Of a stretch of 36,752 nucleotides of DNA, positions 33,926-36,752 are shown one piece after another. The notes beneath the pieces are model-generated. The model was not told where the DNA came from and ran no database searches. It saw only the letters and a program-made list of their open reading frames with translations. The DNA lies in the NCBI RefSeq assembly GCF_000423605.1, contig NZ_AUIH01000041.1, positions 1 to 36,752 of the forward strand, written 5' to 3'. The translations under genes were made by a program, and so were the position numbers. This DNA is from Saccharospirillum impatiens DSM 12546. GTDB taxonomy: Bacteria > Pseudomonadota > Gammaproteobacteria > Pseudomonadales > Natronospirillaceae. Numbering within the stretch: position 1 is the first letter of the stretch; each line of letters begins with the position of its first letter.

Positions 33926-35175
33926 GTGATCGCATATCCACCTACTGGATTTACCAGCGCCCGGTCAACGACATGCTGGAACTGCAATCCAACCTGAATA
34001 AAACTCAGGAGCAGATCAGCACCGGTAAACGCATTCTGACGCCTGCTGACGACCCGGTAGGTGCATCCCGTGTGTTGCAGCTGAACCAGGAAATCGCTCT
34101 GATGGACCAGTACGAGCGCAACATCACTCTGCTGGATGCCCGGCTGGAGCAAGAAGAGGGCGTGCTCGGTGCCGTTGAAGACAGCGTCGCCCGCATTCGC
34201 GAGTTGGCGGTAAAGGCAGGTAACGCAGGTGTGCTGACAGGCGAAGACCGCCAAGCCATTGCCGCGGAGATCCGCGAGCGTGTTGATGAAATGGTCGACC
34301 TGATGAACAGCAAAGACGGCAGCGGCGAATACCTGTTCGCCGGCTTTTCAGGCAACACTCAACCTTTTGTTGAAAACCCGGGTGGCGGCTATGGCTACGA
34401 AGGCGACGAAGGCGTGCGATTCCTGCAGGTTAGCCAGACCATAACCCTGGCGTCCAGCGACTCGGGCAAAGACGTCTTCATGGACATCCCGTCCGACAAA
34501 ACCAGCTTCACCAGCTACGCCAACCCGCAAAACACCGGCAACCCGCCGGGCATTGTCTCCGCGGGTATCACGCTGGATCAGGAACAGCTCGACGCCTTTT
34601 ACCCGGAAGATGCGGTCATCAGCTTCGAAAACCCGCTCGATGTCGACCCGCCCCAACAGAACTTCACCGTGCGCCGCAAATCCGACGGCCGGGTACTCGA
34701 AGGTCTGCAAAATGTCACCTACAACGCGGGCTCACCTATCCAGGTGGGTGGCGTTTCCGTCAACATCACCGGCAACCCAAACCCGGGCGACCAGTTCATT
34801 GTTGAATCCAGCAACAAACAGGGCGTTCTCACCACCTTCGAGAAATTCCTGTTCGCGCTCGAAAACTACCCCCCGGGTACCGGCTTCGATGAGGTATATG
34901 ACGCCAACATCAGCCAGACTCTGAACAACCTCGACAACACCATTGCCAATGTGTCACAAGTGCGAGCTCGCATCGGTGCTCGAATGAACACCTCTGAAAG
35001 CGTGATGAACCAGCATGCCGACAACAAACTGGCGGCCAGAGACATCAAATCCACTATCGAAGACCTTGATTTCGCCGAGGCCGTCAGTCGGTTACAGATG
35101 GAGAGCTTTATTCTTCAGGCCGCACAGCAAAGCTTTGCGCAGACGAGTCGATTAAGTCTGTTCGACTTTATATAA
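33922..35175 (+). CDS. flgL: Flagellar hook-filament junction protein FlgL (HAP3)
   Basis: This 417-residue protein forms the second junction layer, on which flagellin assembles. The flagellin-like N-terminus is SNLNKTQEQISTGKRILTPA then DDPVGASRVLQL, and the C-terminal helix is FILQAAQQSFAQTSRLSLFD. It is longer than enteric FlgL (317) but similar to Pseudomonas FlgL. It begins within the flgK stop (ATGA 33922-33925), so the two junction proteins are translationally coupled. No flagellin gene follows in this window. Confidence 0.94.
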   Translation: MSDRISTYWIYQRPVNDMLELQSNLNKTQEQISTGKRILTPADDPVGASRVLQLNQEIALMDQYERNITLLDARLEQEEGVLGAVEDSVARIRELAVKAGNAGVLTGEDRQAIAAEIRERVDEMVDLMNSKDGSGEYLFAGFSGNTQPFVENPGGGYGYEGDEGVRFLQVSQTITLASSDSGKDVFMDIPSDKTSFTSYANPQNTGNPPGIVSAGITLDQEQLDAFYPEDAVISFENPLDVDPPQQNFTVRRKSDGRVLEGLQNVTYNAGSPIQVGGVSVNITGNPNPGDQFIVESSNKQGVLTTFEKFLFALENYPPGTGFDEVYDANISQTLNNLDNTIANVSQVRARIGARMNTSESVMNQHADNKLAARDIKSTIEDLDFAEAVSRLQMESFILQAAQQSFAQTSRLSLFDFI

Positions 35176-35185
35176 GATACGAACT

Positions 35186-35220
35186 GAGAGCTTCGAGTTT
35201 GGAATAACGTCAAAGCTCTC
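35186..35220. terminator. Inverted repeat after flgL (possible terminator)
   Basis: GAGAGCTT (35186-35193) and AAGCTCTC (35213-35220) form a perfect 8-bp stem with a 19-base loop, 10 bases after the flgL stop. No T run follows, so intrinsic termination would be weak. It marks the end of the flagellar cluster. Confidence 0.4.
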
Positions 35221-35288
35221 GGCTCACAACACCTACCCCGTCGCTGTTCCTCGAAGACAAATGGGTGTCGCCATGCTAAAGTATTCGG

Positions 35289-35314
35289 AGGTAGTACCTT
35301 TAACTATCAAAGGT
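35289..35314. promoter_or_regulatory. Inverted repeats upstream of the antitoxin (probable autoregulatory operator)
   Basis: AGGTA-G-TACCT (35289-35299) is adjacent to ACCTTT-AACTATC-AAAGGT (35296-35314); the two palindromes share the ACCT segment. They end 6 bases before the antitoxin ATG and include its ribosome-binding region. RHH antitoxins usually bind short palindromes at their own promoter, so an operator is likely. Confidence 0.5.
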
Positions 35315-35320
35315 GGCGAG

Positions 35321-35593
35321 ATGGCTACATCCGTAAAGCTAGACGAAGACTTGAAAAACCGAATTCAGAACCTGGCTTATGCCAGGCATCGCTCGGCTCA
35401 CTGGATCATGCGTGAAGCAATTCGCGACTATGTAGACCGTGAAGAAAAGCGGGAATCTTTCAAACAGGACGCAATTCGCGCCTGGGAGGCTTATCAGGAT
35501 AATGGGTTGCACCTGACACTCGAAGAAGCGGATGAGTGGCTCTCCAAATTGGAAGCAGGCGAAGACGCGGAATTGCCTAATTGCCACGTCTGA
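35321..35593 (+). CDS. Ribbon-helix-helix antitoxin (CopG/RelB-ParD type)
   Basis: This 90-residue protein has a RHH N-terminus: strand TSVKLDEDL followed by helices KNRIQNLAYARHRSAHWIM and REAIRDYVDREE. An acidic C-terminal tail (LTLEEADEWLSKLEAGEDAE) would cover the toxin. ATG 35321 is favoured because the DNA-binding strand begins right after it; an upstream in-frame start at 35261 would run through the palindromes and has no family match. The toxin gene overlaps its last 13 bases. It most likely neutralises the toxin and represses the operon. Confidence 0.85.
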   Translation: MATSVKLDEDLKNRIQNLAYARHRSAHWIMREAIRDYVDREEKRESFKQDAIRAWEAYQDNGLHLTLEEADEWLSKLEAGEDAELPNCHV

Positions 35594-35871
35594 ACTGGTC
35601 CCCATCCGCCTTGAGTGATGTCCAGCGTCTGTACCGGTTTTTGTCTGAAAATGACGATCTGGCAGCGCGTCGAGCAGTCAAGACGATGAAGGCTGGTGTT
35701 AAGCTTTTGGCATATCAGCCGGAAGCGGGCCGACCCATTGAAGATTTGGATCCCATCTACCGGGAGTGGCCAATCGACTTCGGAAGCAGTGGCTATATAG
35801 TGTTGTATGGGTTCGATGGTGAAACAGCGACCATTCTTGCCGTACGGCATCAGAGAGAGGCAGGGTACTAA
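35581..35871 (+). CDS. ParE/RelE-family toxin
   Basis: This 96-residue protein is of the RelE/ParE superfamily. LNWSPSALSDVQRLYRFLSE at the start and the C-terminal ATILAVRHQREAGY are the family's first helix pair and last strand (AVRHQRE). It is a 'plasmid stabilisation' type toxin; whether it acts on ribosome-bound mRNA (RelE) or gyrase (ParE) cannot be told. The start is TTG 35581, inside the antitoxin end, and no ATG is available near the expected N-terminus. The TTG start and overlap would keep toxin synthesis below that of the antitoxin. Confidence 0.85.
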   Translation: MPRLNWSPSALSDVQRLYRFLSENDDLAARRAVKTMKAGVKLLAYQPEAGRPIEDLDPIYREWPIDFGSSGYIVLYGFDGETATILAVRHQREAGY

Positions 35872-36155
35872 TGGCGGAGCAAAGGTTAGTCAAACAGTTG
35901 CGAACCATCCTGGAACAACCTGACCGCCTGTATGTAACGCTCCCAGCTTGGCAGGAAGCGTTGGCTGAGGCACTCAAAACAATGCCTCAGAGCCGGGCGG
36001 AAGCATTGCTGAATGAAGTACAGGCCGTGATACAGAAAAATCGAAGTCTGTTCGAGCAAGAAAGCCTTTCCATCCTCGATACCCTCGTTAAGCAGCCCGA
36101 CGCAGCCCAAACCAGAGCCAAGGCCGGTCGGTATAAGGATGTGGGGAAGCTTTGA
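35871..36155 (+). CDS. Small protein of unknown function, third gene of the toxin-antitoxin operon
   Basis: I do not recognise this 94-residue protein. It is predicted helical, rich in Gln, Ala, Leu, Glu and Lys (for example LPAWQEALAEALKTMPQSRA, then EALLNEVQAVIQKNRSLFEQ), with no signal peptide, membrane segment or cysteine motif. Its ATG shares one base with the toxin stop (TAATG at 35869-35873), which implies translational coupling to the toxin. It may be a third functional part, such as a modulator or chaperone, or a passenger gene later truncated by the nearby IS256 insertion; its C-terminus (AKAGRYKDVGKL) looks complete. Confidence 0.65.
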   Translation: MAEQRLVKQLRTILEQPDRLYVTLPAWQEALAEALKTMPQSRAEALLNEVQAVIQKNRSLFEQESLSILDTLVKQPDAAQTRAKAGRYKDVGKL

Positions 36156-36219
36156 CGGACGTCGAATATTCAAGGACGTGAAACACGGAAAGACGCCTAA
36201 ATGCTCTACCATCATTACC

Positions 36220-36752
36220 GACCCTGTAAATACTTCTGTGTAACTGCCGAAGTTAACGGTAATCCGCCAAGCGGTCTTCAAATTCGATCATAAAACGATT
36301 TAGGGCCTGCTTCCAGTTGCGGATCGGCATGGTCCATTTCTTTGATGCTTCGTGGATCGCCAGGTAGATGACTTTTACAGCCGAGTCGTCTGTAGGGAAC
36401 AGTTTGCGCTTTTTAACAGCCTTTCGGATGACGCTGTTGAGTGACTCTATGGCGTTGGTCGTATAAATCACTTTGCGGATGTCTTCCGGGTAGCTGAAAA
36501 TCGTGTTGAGGTTCTGCCAATGCGCTCGCCATGAACGGCTGATCTGAGGATACTGGTCGTCCCACCGGTCAGAAAACTGGTCCAGGGCCTGCAGGGCTTC
36601 GTCCTCGGTCGCTGATTGATAGATACGCTTCAAATCCGCGGTGACTGGCTTGTAGTCTTTCCAGGGCACGTACTTCACTGAGTTGCGCACCATATGAACG
36701 ATACAGAGTTGGATTCGGGTGTCTGGGTAGGCCGCGCTTATGGCGTCAGGGA
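36220..36752 (-). mobile_element. IS256-family insertion sequence, transposase-3' end
   Basis: The element runs off the right edge of the window. Its end is probably near 36220, where GACCCTGTAAATACTTCTGT begins; many IS256-family elements have ends with CTGTAAAT...TTTGTGTAA followed closely by the transposase stop. The other end and the target duplication are outside. The 64 bases between the third toxin-antitoxin gene and this end (36156-36219) show nothing recognisable. Confidence 0.7.
36253..36752 (-). CDS. IS256-family (mutator type) transposase, C-terminal part
   Basis: The frame is open to the window edge (166 residues, TAA at 36253-36255). Starting with AISAAYPDTRIQLCIVHMVR, it shows the IS256 motif QxCIVHxxRN followed by KYVPWKDYK. 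The later YTTNAIESLNSVIRKAVKKR contains the conserved TTNAIE with the last catalytic glutamate of the DDE triad. The C-terminus RFMIEFEDRLADYR is typical. The first catalytic aspartates lie outside the window. Whether the element is active cannot be judged. Confidence 0.9.
   Translation of the reverse strand, partial: PDAISAAYPDTRIQLCIVHMVRNSVKYVPWKDYKPVTADLKRIYQSATEDEALQALDQFSDRWDDQYPQISRSWRAHWQNLNTIFSYPEDIRKVIYTTNAIESLNSVIRKAVKKRKLFPTDDSAVKVIYLAIHEASKKWTMPIRNWKQALNRFMIEFEDRLADYR

Noticed and set aside
1-36752. CRISPR arrays, tRNA or rRNA genes, phage genes
   Set aside because: No regularly spaced direct repeats, no cloverleaf-like conserved tRNA sequence and no phage structural or integrase genes were seen.

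Overview
The window looks like chromosomal DNA of a motile, probably marine gammaproteobacterium. The signs are: gene order cheV-cheR-flgBCDEFGHIJKL with a divergent flgA-flgM-flgN arm, as in Pseudomonas, Vibrio and the Oceanospirillales; sigma-54 and sigma-28 promoter sequences in the flagellar region; a CrbS/CrbR-type two-component pair; and moderately high GC. Very long FlgE and FlgK proteins would fit Saccharospirillaceae- or Hahella-like marine lineages, but the species cannot be named from this sequence.

Region 1 (1-299) is the 3' end of an IS3-family element. Region 2 (about 350-10193) is a carboxylate or acyl-CoA uptake and activation locus: a TetR regulator, an acyl-CoA synthetase, a complete LivKGFHM-type (HAAT) ABC importer and an alpha/beta-hydrolase, mostly joined by ATGA overlaps, followed by a separately transcribed AlkK/DmdB-like acyl-CoA ligase. 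Region 3 (10194-14708) holds a 186-bp imperfect palindrome with nested hairpins, then a 1150-residue solute-symporter/STAC/PAS/histidine-kinase/receiver sensor (CrbS/MxtR type) convergent with a NarL/LuxR-type response regulator (CrbR/ErdR type). A near-identical 20-bp palindrome lies upstream of both the response regulator and the TetR operon, and a degenerate copy precedes the AlkK-like gene. This suggests that the two-component pair controls the acyl-CoA genes.

Region 4 (14709-35175) is the hook-basal-body cluster. On the minus strand are flgA, then flgM (with a sigma-28 promoter), flgN and an unknown 533-residue membrane-anchored coiled-coil protein. On the plus strand are cheV, cheR, flgB-flgC-flgD-flgE (sigma-54 promoter), flgF-flgG-flgH (second sigma-54 promoter), flgI (third), flgJ (possible fourth), flgK and flgL. 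FlgE (1214 aa) and FlgK (1019 aa) are both far larger than usual, and both carry inserted modules resembling the flagellin/hook IN motif.

Region 5 (35175-36752) is a RHH antitoxin / ParE-RelE toxin module with a third overlapping gene of unknown function, then the 3' part of an IS256-family transposase on the minus strand. Both ends of the window therefore lie inside insertion sequences. The most promising undescribed items are the coiled-coil protein of the flgMN operon, the co-expanded hook and hook-filament junction proteins, the structured intergenic element, the shared palindrome linking crbR to the acyl-CoA operons, and the third gene of the toxin-antitoxin operon.
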